Shown: positions 24,980 to 34,170, numbered from the stretch's first letter. The stretch: 64,000 nt of DNA from CAMLJR01 sp964500675 (GCA_964500675.1 CAZCNY010000001.1:372001-436000); one strand, 5' to 3'. A program made the numbers and translations. Notes: generated from the letters alone by a model not told the origin.

Positions 24980-25045
24980 ATATAAATTTATTAAAATCCC
25001 TGACGAACAGGGTCAGCGCATTCATTCCATAGAGAGAACGTAGCC

Positions 25046-26353
25046 ATGCAAATGAACGACATGGTGCTTATCAGCACCGATGATCACATCTGCGAACCCC
25101 CCAATATGTTCGACAACCAACTCTCCGGCAAGCTATTGGCCTCTGCACCAAAGAACCTGACCGACAAGAACGGCAACAACTACTGGACTTATCAAGGCAC
25201 TGTCCGGCCGCTTATTGGCCTGAATGCCGTGGTTGGTCGCCCGTTCGAAGAATATGGCATGGAGCCAACCTCGTTCGACCAGCTCCGCAAAGGCTGTTAT
25301 GACGTTCACGCCCGCATCGACGACATGAATGTAAATGGCATCGCTGCTTCGATGTGTTTTGGCAATTCGATCGGCTTCGATGGCCAGACCTTTCACAAGG
25401 CGCCGGACAAGAAGCTCGCCTTGCGCCATATGCAGGCCTGGAACGACTGGCACTATGACGAATGGTGTATGGCCTATCCGGGGCGCTTCATTCCGATGGC
25501 GATTCTGCCAACGTGGAATATCGACGCCACCGTCGCCGAAATCAATCGCTGTGGAAAGAAGGGTTTTCGCACCGTCGTGATAAACGAAAACCCGACCGTG
25601 CAGGGTTTGCCAAGCATCCATAACGACTACTGGAATCCGGTATTCAAAGCGATAGTCGACAACGACATCACCATTGCATGCCACATTGGTAGCGGTAATC
25701 CGGCGCCACACGCCTCGATGGAAACACCGATCGAGGCTTGGATCAGCACCATGCCGCTCTCGGTTTCGCAAGGTTTGGCCGACTGGCTCCAATTGGAAGA
25801 GCTGCATCAATACCCGACACTGCGCATCGCCATCGCGGAAGGCAGTATCGGCTGGGTGCCTTACTTCATGGAGCGCGCCGATTTCTCTAACTGGCGACAC
25901 AAGGCCTGGACGCATTCGCGCTTCCAAAACATCAAGCCTTCCGAACTCGTGAGGCGCCACTTCCTGCATTGCTTCATCTCGGACCAGTACGGCCTGGATA
26001 ATCTGAACAAGGTGGGCGAAGACAATGTCGCCTATGAAGTCGACTACCCGCACTCCGATGCCGTGTGGCCCGAAGCACCAGAACACCTTTATGCACAGTG
26101 CAAGCATTTGACCGATGCGCAGATCGACAAGATCACGCACCTCAACGCAATCCGCCATTTCCGACATGACTCGCTGTTCGATAACTACAAGCGCGAAGAA
26201 ATCAACGTAGGTGCACTGAGAGCAAAAGCCAAAGAGGTGGATATCACGCAGAAATCATCCGGGGGTGCGCGCCCGACGATCGACCCTCGCCCAGTTACCT
26301 CCGGCGACATTATCGCAATGTCGAAACGAGCCGCCGAGGAGCGCGCCATCTGA
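25046..26353 (+). CDS. Amidohydrolase family 2 metal-dependent hydrolase/decarboxylase (copy B)
   Basis: A 435-residue paralogue of the enzyme at 9596-10915. The candidate metal ligands are conserved: D-x-H in STDDHICEPP, the His of ACHIGSGNP and the Asp of YEVDYPHSD. Long blocks are identical (LIGLNAVVGRPFEEYGMEP-like start; TPIEAWISTMP). Differences cluster in the 100-260 region, which suggests a related but distinct substrate. It is divergent from IclR regulator 2 and 63 bases upstream of the TonB-dependent receptor gene, so uptake and first processing may be co-expressed. Confidence 0.87.
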   Translation: MQMNDMVLISTDDHICEPPNMFDNQLSGKLLASAPKNLTDKNGNNYWTYQGTVRPLIGLNAVVGRPFEEYGMEPTSFDQLRKGCYDVHARIDDMNVNGIAASMCFGNSIGFDGQTFHKAPDKKLALRHMQAWNDWHYDEWCMAYPGRFIPMAILPTWNIDATVAEINRCGKKGFRTVVINENPTVQGLPSIHNDYWNPVFKAIVDNDITIACHIGSGNPAPHASMETPIEAWISTMPLSVSQGLADWLQLEELHQYPTLRIAIAEGSIGWVPYFMERADFSNWRHKAWTHSRFQNIKPSELVRRHFLHCFISDQYGLDNLNKVGEDNVAYEVDYPHSDAVWPEAPEHLYAQCKHLTDAQIDKITHLNAIRHFRHDSLFDNYKREEINVGALRAKAKEVDITQKSSGGARPTIDPRPVTSGDIIAMSKRAAEERAI

Positions 26354-26416
26354 CATCAAAAGTACCGACGGATTCATCATTGAAAGTTCAACCGATAATA
26401 ATCAGAGGGTAATGCA

Positions 26417-28900
26417 ATGAAGCAGACGAATGGAAAAGTTGTAAATCCCGTATTTCACGCCGCGGCTTTACTACCGACAGCCGCGCTCAGTATCGGTGTA
26501 ATGGCTCCAGCGCACGCGGCTTATGCAACCACTGCGGATATCACCGAAATCGTCGTGACAGCGCAACGCACGGATCAGTTGATCCAAAACGTGCCAATCT
26601 CAATGACGGTATTCAATCAGAAAATGTTGGATGAGCGAAATGTGACAAACGCGGCGGACCTCGTCAATTACACACCGTCGCTGAACGTCAACTCACGTTT
26701 CGGTTCGGATCAGGCCTCGTTTGCAATCCGCGGGTTTACGCAGGACCTGGGGACCTCCGCTTCGGTTGCAACGTACTTTGCCGACGTCGTCGCCCCGCGC
26801 GCAGGAGGTGGTCAGATTAACGGCGGCGACGGTGCCGGTCCGGGCATGTTCTTCGATCTGCAAAACGTGCAGGTACTGAAAGGGCCGCAGGGCACGCTGT
26901 TCGGCCGCAATACCACGGGGGGCGCCCTCATGCTCACCCCGCAAGAACCGACCACCAAACTCGAAGGGTATCTGGAGTTGTCGCGCGGGAATTACGACAT
27001 GAAACGAGCACAGGGCGTTCTCAACGTGCCGATCAACGATAACGTACGCGCGCGCTTCGGCTTAGATACTGAGAGGCGCGACGGCTATCTCAAAAATGTC
27101 TCGAGCACAGGCCCGAGTAATTTTGACAATATCGATTACTGGGCCGGACGCGCCAGCGTTATTTGGGATATCGCCGATAGCATTCAAAACTACACCACAG
27201 GGATGTATACCCATTCTCACAATAATGGTCCTATGCAAGGACTATTTGGATGCGGCGATCCGGCGACGACATTGTTTGGATCTAACTGCGCACAGACCTT
27301 GGCTTTAACGGGTAACCATTTCTACAAAGTAGCTAACGATTATGAGAACCCGGAAACGTTGACCAAGCAATGGCAGATCATCAACACTACTACATGGGAT
27401 ATGAACAGCAATTTCTCCTTCAAGAATATTTTGTCCTTTTCGCGTATCGATCAGCGCATGATCGGCGCCGTGTTCGGTAGCGATTTCAGCTATCCGGTAC
27501 TCGGACAGATCCAAATGTTTCCATCGTACCCAGTGCCGGGATTGGACAGCAATAACCAGTCTAACTGGGTCGAGGAGTTACGTGTTTCTGGTGTCGCGCT
27601 CGATGAGAAGCTGACTTGGCAGGCCGGATACTATTACGAAGACAGTCGGCCGAACGATTGGACCGGATCATTATCGCCCTCGTTGATCTCGTGTCCGAAT
27701 GGTTTAGGCTCAGACCCGTCGTCTTGGCAATGCGCAGACATCATTGCTTTCGGCATTGCCTATGCACAAAACAATAACCTCGCTAATTTACCGTACATTC
27801 ACATCGGTAATGTCGGCTATAACACAGCGCGACAATACTTCAACAACCAAGCCGTCTATTCACAGGCCACTTACGATTTCGACGATGAGTGGAGTGCGAC
27901 GCTGGGCCTTCGCTATACGCTGGATAAGACGCACGCCGATTTCAATCGGGTTGAGTATGCAAGCTTCCCGGCCCTGCCGCCCGACGGAGCAGCGACCGAG
28001 GCGGTTTGCAATAACGGCACCTTAACGACCATCGGGGCAAGTCAGGCCAACTGTCTGCAACACCAAAGCCAGCGCAGCGAAGCGCCGACGTGGATGATCG
28101 ATGTCGACTACAAGCCAACGCCTGACACGATGATGTACGCGAAGTATTCGCGCGGTTATCGCCAGGGTAACATCCTGCCGCCAGCACCACCGGGTCTGCA
28201 AACATTCGGTCCGGAACACGTCGATGCTTATGAAATCGGGAGCAAGACAACTTTCTATGGTCCGGTTCGCGGCACTTTCGATATTGCGGTGTTCTACAAC
28301 AAGCTCAAGGATCAGCAACTGCAGGGGGGATATATTCCGCTTCCCGGCACCAATGGCACCGGTACGACCGCAATTGTCAATGGGGGGGAGTCGACTATTC
28401 AGGGTGTTGAAGTCGACACCATGGCTAAGCTGACGACAGATCTCACGTTCAATATGGGATATACGTACCTGCAAACTCATATCGATAGTATCAGCGTTCC
28501 CTCGCTGGCGGGTTGGTCGGGCGCCCCGTCTGTCGTGGAGGGCGGTCATCTAAGCTTATCGCCACGGCATACGGTCGCAACCGGGCTCAGTTATCGTTTA
28601 CCACTGCCTACTGAGGTAGGCAATGTATCGTTGGGTGCGAACTACACATTTACCAGCGACCAGTTTGCGACCACCGTGGGGCCGTATGCGGATTTGGGAG
28701 CGCGTCAGCTAGTCAGCTTGAGCGCGAATTGGAGTGCCATTTATGCAAGCCCCTTCGACGTCTCGTGGTTTATGACAAACGCCTTGAACAAAGAATATCG
28801 GACCTATACCGCCGGTCTCTACGACGCTGTCGGAGCGGAGTTCGGCAACGTGGGAGAACCGAGAATGTGGGGGCTGCGCGTCAAATACAACTTCGACTGA
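26417..28900 (+). CDS. TonB-dependent outer membrane receptor
   Basis: An 827-residue outer membrane receptor. It has a signal peptide with probable cleavage after APAHA (residue 34), a TonB box-like ITEIVVTAQR (42-51), a plug domain with FAIRGFTQDL and VLKGPQGTLFGRNTTGG, and a long beta-barrel with C-terminal strand WGLRVKYNFD. Proteins of this type import large or hydrophobic nutrients using the proton-motive force via TonB-ExbB-ExbD. The plug wording (GPQGTLFGRN) is typical of receptors in sphingomonads and cellvibrionales that sit in catabolic loci rather than siderophore loci. It follows amidohydrolase copy B; a rho-independent terminator lies 53 bases downstream. Confidence 0.93.
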   Translation: MKQTNGKVVNPVFHAAALLPTAALSIGVMAPAHAAYATTADITEIVVTAQRTDQLIQNVPISMTVFNQKMLDERNVTNAADLVNYTPSLNVNSRFGSDQASFAIRGFTQDLGTSASVATYFADVVAPRAGGGQINGGDGAGPGMFFDLQNVQVLKGPQGTLFGRNTTGGALMLTPQEPTTKLEGYLELSRGNYDMKRAQGVLNVPINDNVRARFGLDTERRDGYLKNVSSTGPSNFDNIDYWAGRASVIWDIADSIQNYTTGMYTHSHNNGPMQGLFGCGDPATTLFGSNCAQTLALTGNHFYKVANDYENPETLTKQWQIINTTTWDMNSNFSFKNILSFSRIDQRMIGAVFGSDFSYPVLGQIQMFPSYPVPGLDSNNQSNWVEELRVSGVALDEKLTWQAGYYYEDSRPNDWTGSLSPSLISCPNGLGSDPSSWQCADIIAFGIAYAQNNNLANLPYIHIGNVGYNTARQYFNNQAVYSQATYDFDDEWSATLGLRYTLDKTHADFNRVEYASFPALPPDGAATEAVCNNGTLTTIGASQANCLQHQSQRSEAPTWMIDVDYKPTPDTMMYAKYSRGYRQGNILPPAPPGLQTFGPEHVDAYEIGSKTTFYGPVRGTFDIAVFYNKLKDQQLQGGYIPLPGTNGTGTTAIVNGGESTIQGVEVDTMAKLTTDLTFNMGYTYLQTHIDSISVPSLAGWSGAPSVVEGGHLSLSPRHTVATGLSYRLPLPTEVGNVSLGANYTFTSDQFATTVGPYADLGARQLVSLSANWSAIYASPFDVSWFMTNALNKEYRTYTAGLYDAVGAEFGNVGEPRMWGLRVKYNFD

Positions 28901-28952
28901 TCGTGAAATCAGTAACCTACAAGAACTACTCGATATCTCCTTCTCTGGGTTT

Positions 28953-28991
28953 GCGGCATGCTACAAATCAAATTGTACATGCCGCTTTTTT
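28953..28991 (+). terminator. Rho-independent terminator after the TonB receptor gene
   Basis: Stem GCGGCATG (28953-28960) pairs with CATGCCGC (28978-28985), extended internally by TACAA/TTGTA with one bulged C, and is followed by TTTTTT. It lies 53 bases after the receptor stop codon. Confidence 0.88.
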
Positions 28992-29350
28992 GATAATACT
29001 CTTGGCAAAGGAGGGAGCATCCATGTACTTCAATTAGCGAGCTTTCCGGTTGAAACTTTAAGGTCAAATCAGCCGAATAAATTAAGGCGGCTGTCTACAT
29101 ACCCAATTTCATTTGATCGAAACGCGCATTCACTTCTTCCTGACTTCAGATATACGCTCTCACCATCACCTCGCTGACGTGACCGGGCGAGGATTGAACA
29201 CACGAATTGGTTTACCCCGACCTGCAGCCATTTATCAAAAATAGTTTCAACTCCCTAGGTAAAATTCAATGCGCAGTCCTGGGCATTTTAAACGCATGGC
29301 AACAATTGTGGGGGTGCAGCCGGCAACCACCAAGATTATTTCGCTGCAGC
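28992..29350. other. Gene-poor stretch between the TonB receptor and korB
   Basis: No intact gene is supported. The stretch separates two convergent units. It contains only the possible amidohydrolase-tail relic at 29146-29231; the remaining sequence has frequent stops in all frames and no recognised repeat or RNA gene. Confidence 0.6.
29146..29231 (-). pseudogene. Possible C-terminal relic of a third amidohydrolase
   Basis: A minus-strand frame from 29231 ends FNPRPVTSAR; a one-base slip after TSA would continue GEVMVRAYI to a stop at 29146. The two intact amidohydrolases end in LRPVTSGDIFKM and PRPVTSGDIIAM, and the DNA CCTCGCCC-GT-AC-TC is shared. The match is short, so this is only a suggestion. 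Confidence 0.3.
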
Positions 29351-30403
29351 TCAGCAAAAACTGGCGTTGATATTTTGCAGCACGTTATTGCCCGGACATA
29401 GCTCTTTCTCGCCCAGCGAGCGCAGCGGCTTGCCCACTGTGCCGATGGTTTCGTGCAAATCGGTTGGCTCTTTGTCCATGTACAGCAGGCCGGTTAAAAT
29501 CTTTCCTTCCGCTTTGTATTCTTGAATCAAATTAAGCGCCGAATTGCGATTGTGAATATCGAGTTTGTCGTCGATTTTGTGCAAATGAATCACCGAACCA
29601 TCGTGCAGCGTGACTTCCTGCGATGTGCCCGCGTCGTATTTCGTTGTGATCTCGGTGCGCATCGGCACGAAATCGACCGTACCGGTGGCTTCGAGATGAT
29701 CGCGCACGAATTCGTAGGATTTTGTCGAACCCGGATTGTTGTTGAAGGTGACGCACGGTGAAATCACATCGATAAAGGCAAAACCCGGATGTTTAATGGC
29801 AGCTTTCAACAGCGGCACGAGCTGCTCCTTGTCGCCGGAAAAACTGCGCGCGACAAAACTGGCGCCGAGTTGCAATGCCATCGCGACGAGATCGATTGCC
29901 TCGAACGGGTTGGCATCGCCCTTTTTGCTTTTCGAGCCCACGTCCGCCGTCGCCGAATCCTGGCCTTTGGTTAAACCATAGCAGCCGTTGTTCTCGACGA
30001 TGTACGTCATATTCAAACTGCGGCGCACGGCATGCACAAATTGCCCCATGCCGATCGATGCGGTATCGCCGTCGCCCGACACGCCGATATAAATCATGTC
30101 GCGGTTCGCCATATTCGCGCCCGTCACAACGGATGGCATACGACCGTGCACGGAATTAAAACCGTGCGAATTGCCGAGAAAATACGTCGGCGTTTTCGAC
30201 GAGCAACCGATGCCCGACATCTTCGCCACTTTGTGCGGTTCAACCGACAATTCAAAACAGGCCTGCACGATGGCGGCGCTAATCGAATCGTGACCGCAAC
30301 CCGCGCACAGCGTCGACAGCGAGCCTTCGTAATTTTTCTTGGTGTAGCCGAGTTCGTTGGTCGGCAAATCGGGATGGCGGAAATTGGGTCTCAGATACGT
30401 CAT
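29351..30403 (-). CDS. korB: 2-oxoacid:ferredoxin oxidoreductase, beta subunit
   Basis: A 350-residue thiamine-diphosphate-binding subunit. It shows LCAGCGHDSI, the conserved SGIGCSSKTP region, and the TPP/Mg motif IGVSGDGDTASIGMGQFVHA with the later NNGCYGLTKGQ. With the alpha/gamma subunit upstream it converts a 2-oxoacid and CoA to acyl-CoA, CO2 and reduced ferredoxin; 2-oxoglutarate is the likeliest substrate by resemblance to KorB. GGAG precedes ATG 30403, 12 bases after korA. The C-terminal tail is longer than in the shortest family members (about 290). Confidence 0.88.
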   Translation of the reverse strand: MTYLRPNFRHPDLPTNELGYTKKNYEGSLSTLCAGCGHDSISAAIVQACFELSVEPHKVAKMSGIGCSSKTPTYFLGNSHGFNSVHGRMPSVVTGANMANRDMIYIGVSGDGDTASIGMGQFVHAVRRSLNMTYIVENNGCYGLTKGQDSATADVGSKSKKGDANPFEAIDLVAMALQLGASFVARSFSGDKEQLVPLLKAAIKHPGFAFIDVISPCVTFNNNPGSTKSYEFVRDHLEATGTVDFVPMRTEITTKYDAGTSQEVTLHDGSVIHLHKIDDKLDIHNRNSALNLIQEYKAEGKILTGLLYMDKEPTDLHETIGTVGKPLRSLGEKELCPGNNVLQNINASFC

Positions 30404-30415
30404 GTTAGGCTCCGC

Positions 30416-32275
30416 TCATTGTCCTGCTTGGCGACGCAGCGGTGTCACATTGGCCGCGCGCAGATAATCGGCAACTTTGCCCTGAATGTAGCGCGCCGTG
30501 ATCGGCATGCCGTCGTAATTCAATACCGCGATCAGTTTTGCGGGATTCACTTCACACTCGTTGATCAACATCGAACGTATCTGACCATCGCGATTTTGTT
30601 CGACGACAAACACCGTGTCGTGCTGCGCGATGAACTCTTCGACTTCGCGATTAAACGGAAATGCTCTGAGGCGCAGCGTGTCGACGTGAATCTTATCTTC
30701 TTCCAAATGATCGACGGCTTCGAGCGCCGCTGCGCGCGTAGTGCCGAAATAGATGATACCGATATTGCTGCCGTGCTCGGCGTTGATAATTTCAGGCACC
30801 GGCACATAGCTCTTCGCGGTTTCCCATTTTTTCAACAGCCGATCCATATTGCGCGCATACGCCGCGCCGTCTTCGGTATACACCGCGTATTCATCGCGCG
30901 AAGTACCGCGCGTGAAGAAACTGCCCTTGGTTGGGTGCGTGCCGGGGTAGGTGCGATAACAAATACCGTCGTCGTCGATATCGAGATAGCGGCCGAAACG
31001 CTCGGTCATCGCTTCGAGTTGTTCGGCGCTGAATACTTTGCCGCGATCGTACTGGCGAGAATCATCCCACACGAGCGGCTCCGACATCGTGTCATTCATG
31101 CCGAGATCGAGATCGGTGAGAAGTATCACCGGCGTCTGCAAGCGCTCCGCCAAATCGAACGCTTGCGCGGTCATGTCGAAACATTCTTTCGGCGTCGCCG
31201 GGAACAACAGCACATGCTTGGTATCGCCGTGCGATGCGTAAGCGCACTCGAACACATCGGATTGCTGCGTGCGCGTCGGCATCCCCGTCGAGGGGCCCGT
31301 GCGCTGCACATCGATCAACACCGTCGGAATTTCGGCGAAATACGCGAGCCCGAGAAATTCGTTCATGAGCGAAACGCCGGGGCCGCTCGTCGCGGTAAAC
31401 GAACGCGCGCCGTTCCAGTTCGCGCCGATCACCATGCCGATCGCGGCGAGTTCATCTTCGGCCTGCACGATCGCAAAGTTTTGTTTGCCGGTCGCCGGAT
31501 CGATACGCAAGCGACGCGCGTACATTTCAAAGGCATCGACCACCGATGTCGATGGCGTAATCGGATACCACGCAGCGACCGTTGCACCACCATAAATCGC
31601 TCCGAGCCCGCACGCGGTGTTGCCATCAATCAATATTTGATCGCCAACATTGTTGCGGCGCTCAAGACGAATGCCGAGCGGGCAGTCGAAATGTTCGCGC
31701 GCATAATGAAAACCCAACTCAAGCGCGTGCACGTTCGGCGCGATGAGTTTTTCTTTGCCTTTGAACTGATCGGCGATCAAATTCGTCAGCACTTCGAATT
31801 CGATATTCAGCAATGCCGCGAGTGCACCGACGTAAATCACGTTCTTAAATAGCTGACGCTGACGCGGGTCGGTGTATTCCTGACGACAGATTTCCGTGAG
31901 TGGAATGCCGATGAAATGAATATCGCGACGTATCAAACGCAGATCGAGCGCTTTCGTGCTGTCGTAGAGAAAATAGCCACCGGGCTCGACATCCTGAATG
32001 TCTTTCGCCATGCTCTGCGGATTGACGCAGACCACGATATCGATGCCGCCGCGGCGACCGATGTAGCCTTTCTCGCTGACGCGCACTTCATACCACGTCG
32101 GCAGGCCTTGAATATTCGATGGAAAAATATTCTTCGGGCTGACCGGAATACCCATGCGAAAAATCGCTTTGGCGAACAGATTGTTGGCGCTGGCCGAGCC
32201 CGTGCCATTGACGTTCGCGAAGCGGATAACGAAATCGTTGAGCGATTCGATTCTATTCACAGCTTCTTTACTCAT
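30416..32275 (-). CDS. korA: 2-oxoacid:acceptor oxidoreductase, fused gamma-alpha subunit
   Basis: A 619-residue fusion. The first 200 residues are the gamma domain (VIRFANVNGTGSASANNLFA, RRGGIDIVVCVNPQSMAKD); the rest is the alpha/PYR domain (NTACGLGAIYGGATVAAWYP, TSGPGVSLMNEFLGLAYFAE, RTGPSTGMPTRTQQSDV), ending in the transketolase-C-like domain. It pairs with the beta subunit to form the active TPP enzyme, releasing electrons to ferredoxin. ATG 32275 was preferred over a TTG two codons earlier. It is the middle gene of a three-gene operon with an NADPH-linked FAD/iron-sulfur protein upstream, suggesting electron exchange with NAD(P)H. Confidence 0.9.
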   Translation of the reverse strand: MSKEAVNRIESLNDFVIRFANVNGTGSASANNLFAKAIFRMGIPVSPKNIFPSNIQGLPTWYEVRVSEKGYIGRRGGIDIVVCVNPQSMAKDIQDVEPGGYFLYDSTKALDLRLIRRDIHFIGIPLTEICRQEYTDPRQRQLFKNVIYVGALAALLNIEFEVLTNLIADQFKGKEKLIAPNVHALELGFHYAREHFDCPLGIRLERRNNVGDQILIDGNTACGLGAIYGGATVAAWYPITPSTSVVDAFEMYARRLRIDPATGKQNFAIVQAEDELAAIGMVIGANWNGARSFTATSGPGVSLMNEFLGLAYFAEIPTVLIDVQRTGPSTGMPTRTQQSDVFECAYASHGDTKHVLLFPATPKECFDMTAQAFDLAERLQTPVILLTDLDLGMNDTMSEPLVWDDSRQYDRGKVFSAEQLEAMTERFGRYLDIDDDGICYRTYPGTHPTKGSFFTRGTSRDEYAVYTEDGAAYARNMDRLLKKWETAKSYVPVPEIINAEHGSNIGIIYFGTTRAAALEAVDHLEEDKIHVDTLRLRAFPFNREVEEFIAQHDTVFVVEQNRDGQIRSMLINECEVNPAKLIAVLNYDGMPITARYIQGKVADYLRAANVTPLRRQAGQ

Positions 32276-32310
32276 TCCCAATTTTCTTCATTTAAGAGAG
32301 CGTGCCGATT

Positions 32311-34149
32311 TTAAGAAAGAGTGCCGGCTTTCGATACTTGATAGAGGAACTTCTGCATATCCCACGCACTCGTGGGGCAGCGTTCCGCGCACAAGCCGCA
32401 GTGCAGACAGACGTTCTCGTCCTTCACCAGCACACGCTTCGTCGGCAGATCACTCGATACATATAAATCCTGCGCGAGATTGCTCGCAGGCGCGCGCAAT
32501 TTTTTGCGCAATTCCGGTTCTTCCGCATTGTCGACGAACGAAATACATTCGGTCGGACAGATATCCGCGCACGCATCGCATTCGATACAGCGCGACGTCG
32601 TGAACGTGGTTTGCACATCGCAGTTCAAGCAGCGCTGCGCTTCCTTGATTGCGGTGTCGACATCGAAGCCCAATTCAACTTCGAGCTTGCGATCGCTGAG
32701 CGAAACTTTGACTTCCGCGTGCGGGACTTTGTAGCGCTTGTCATCTTCGATTTTGCTGTCGTAACTCCATTCGTGCACGCCCATTTTCTGACTGATAAGC
32801 GAAACACCAGGAGCGGGACGTTTGCGCACATCGACGCCGCGACAAAACAGATCGATCGACACCGCGGCTTGATGGCCGTGTGCGACAGCGGTGATTACGT
32901 TTTTCGGACCGAACGCCGCGTCGCCGCCAAAAAATACTTTCGGATTCGTCGACTGGAACGTGACTTCATCGACGACCGGCATATCCCATTTACCGAAATC
33001 GAGGCCGGCATCGCGTTCGATCCACGGAAATGAGTTTTCCTGGCCGACTGCGATCAGCACGTCGTCGCATTCGAATAACACGTGGTCTTCGCCGGTCGGC
33101 ACCAGCGAGCGCTTGCCGTTGTTGTAAACGGCGCGCACTTTTTCGAATTTGATGCCGGTCAATTTGCCATCGGCATGTACGAATTCGACCGGCACGTGAT
33201 TCTCGAATATTGGAATGCCTTCGCGCTCGGCATCTTCGATTTCCCACGGCGATGCTTTCATCTCTGTGCGCGGGCTGCGCACAACGACATTGACGCTATC
33301 ACCACCCAGACGTCGCGACGTGCGACAGCAATCCATCGCGGTATTACCGCCACCGAGTACAACGACGCGCTTGCCGATTTTTTCGATGTGGCCGAAAGCG
33401 ACACTGGCCAGCCAATCGATACCGATATGGATATTCGCCGCGGCTTCCTGGCGCCCCGGAATTTCGAGATCGCGACCGCGCGGTGCGCCGGTGCCGACAA
33501 ACACGGCATCGTAGCCTTTAGCGAGGACGCCCTTGAGGCTATCGACATAAGTATTGAAGTGCGTGACCACGCCCATGTCGAGGATGTAGCCGACTTCCTC
33601 GTTGAGCACCTGCTCGGGCAGGCGGAACGACGGAATCTGGCTGCGCATAAAGCCGCCACCCGCGCCCTGGTTATCGTACAGATCGATGTGGTAACCGAGC
33701 GGCATCAGATCGCGACAAACGGTCAACGCCGCGGGGCCGCCACCGATGCAGGCAATGCGTTTACCATTTTTCTTGGCCGGAATCTTCGGTAAACGGTCGC
33801 GGATATCGGTTTTGAAATCGGCCGCAACGCGCTTGAGGCGGCAGATTGCTACCGGCTGTTCTTCGACGCGACCGCGCCGGCATGCTGGCTCGCACGGACG
33901 ATCGCACGTGCGGCCCAACACGCCCGGGAATACATTCGATTCCCAGTTGATCATGTACGCGTCCGCGTAACGCCCGGCCGAAATCAAACGAATGTATTCA
34001 GGGACCGGGGTATGGGCGGGACAGGCGTATTGGCAATCGACAACTTTGTGGAAATATTCGGGATTGCTACTATCGGTTGGTTTCAAGACTACGGTTCTCA
34101 AACGCGTGATCGAATCTGTTTTCGCTATGTCCTCGGGCGCTTGCCCCAC
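32311..34149 (-). CDS. NAD(P)H-linked FAD/iron-sulfur oxidoreductase (NfnB/GltD-like) with ferredoxin tail
   Basis: A 612-residue electron-transfer protein. Order: an N-terminal Cys-rich region (CQYACPAHTP, CDRPCEPACRRG), an FAD-binding domain (RIACIGGGPAALT), a second nucleotide fold for NAD(P) (KRVVVLGGGNTAMDCCR), VFFGGDAAFGP, and two C-terminal 4Fe-4S clusters (CIECDACADICP, CLHCGLCAERCP). It resembles the small subunit of glutamate synthase and NfnB with an added ferredoxin. Lying upstream of korAB, it probably moves electrons between ferredoxin and NAD(P)H. The start is taken as GTG 34149 without a clear ribosome site; a later in-frame start is possible. Confidence 0.82.
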   Translation of the reverse strand: MGQAPEDIAKTDSITRLRTVVLKPTDSSNPEYFHKVVDCQYACPAHTPVPEYIRLISAGRYADAYMINWESNVFPGVLGRTCDRPCEPACRRGRVEEQPVAICRLKRVAADFKTDIRDRLPKIPAKKNGKRIACIGGGPAALTVCRDLMPLGYHIDLYDNQGAGGGFMRSQIPSFRLPEQVLNEEVGYILDMGVVTHFNTYVDSLKGVLAKGYDAVFVGTGAPRGRDLEIPGRQEAAANIHIGIDWLASVAFGHIEKIGKRVVVLGGGNTAMDCCRTSRRLGGDSVNVVVRSPRTEMKASPWEIEDAEREGIPIFENHVPVEFVHADGKLTGIKFEKVRAVYNNGKRSLVPTGEDHVLFECDDVLIAVGQENSFPWIERDAGLDFGKWDMPVVDEVTFQSTNPKVFFGGDAAFGPKNVITAVAHGHQAAVSIDLFCRGVDVRKRPAPGVSLISQKMGVHEWSYDSKIEDDKRYKVPHAEVKVSLSDRKLEVELGFDVDTAIKEAQRCLNCDVQTTFTTSRCIECDACADICPTECISFVDNAEEPELRKKLRAPASNLAQDLYVSSDLPTKRVLVKDENVCLHCGLCAERCPTSAWDMQKFLYQVSKAGTLS

Positions 34150-34150
34150 C

Positions 34151-34170
34151 GCTTGGCGCGCGCGCCAAGC
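34151..34170. repeat. Perfect 20-bp palindrome at the start of the kor operon
   Basis: GCTTGGCGCG followed immediately by CGCGCCAAGC gives a perfect 20-bp GC-rich palindrome ending one base before the proposed GTG start. It could be an operator, or fold over the translation start. No known binding site was recognised. Confidence 0.6.

Noticed and set aside
25133..26167. A 344-codon minus-strand frame over amidohydrolase copy B
   Set aside because: Antisense shadow; a similar frame lies opposite copy A, as expected from related sense sequences rather than a second gene.
30032..31852. A 606-codon plus-strand open frame over korA and korB
   Set aside because: It is antisense to two clearly conserved genes and has a His/Arg/Ile-rich composition typical of the reverse frame of GC-biased coding DNA; no domain is recognisable.
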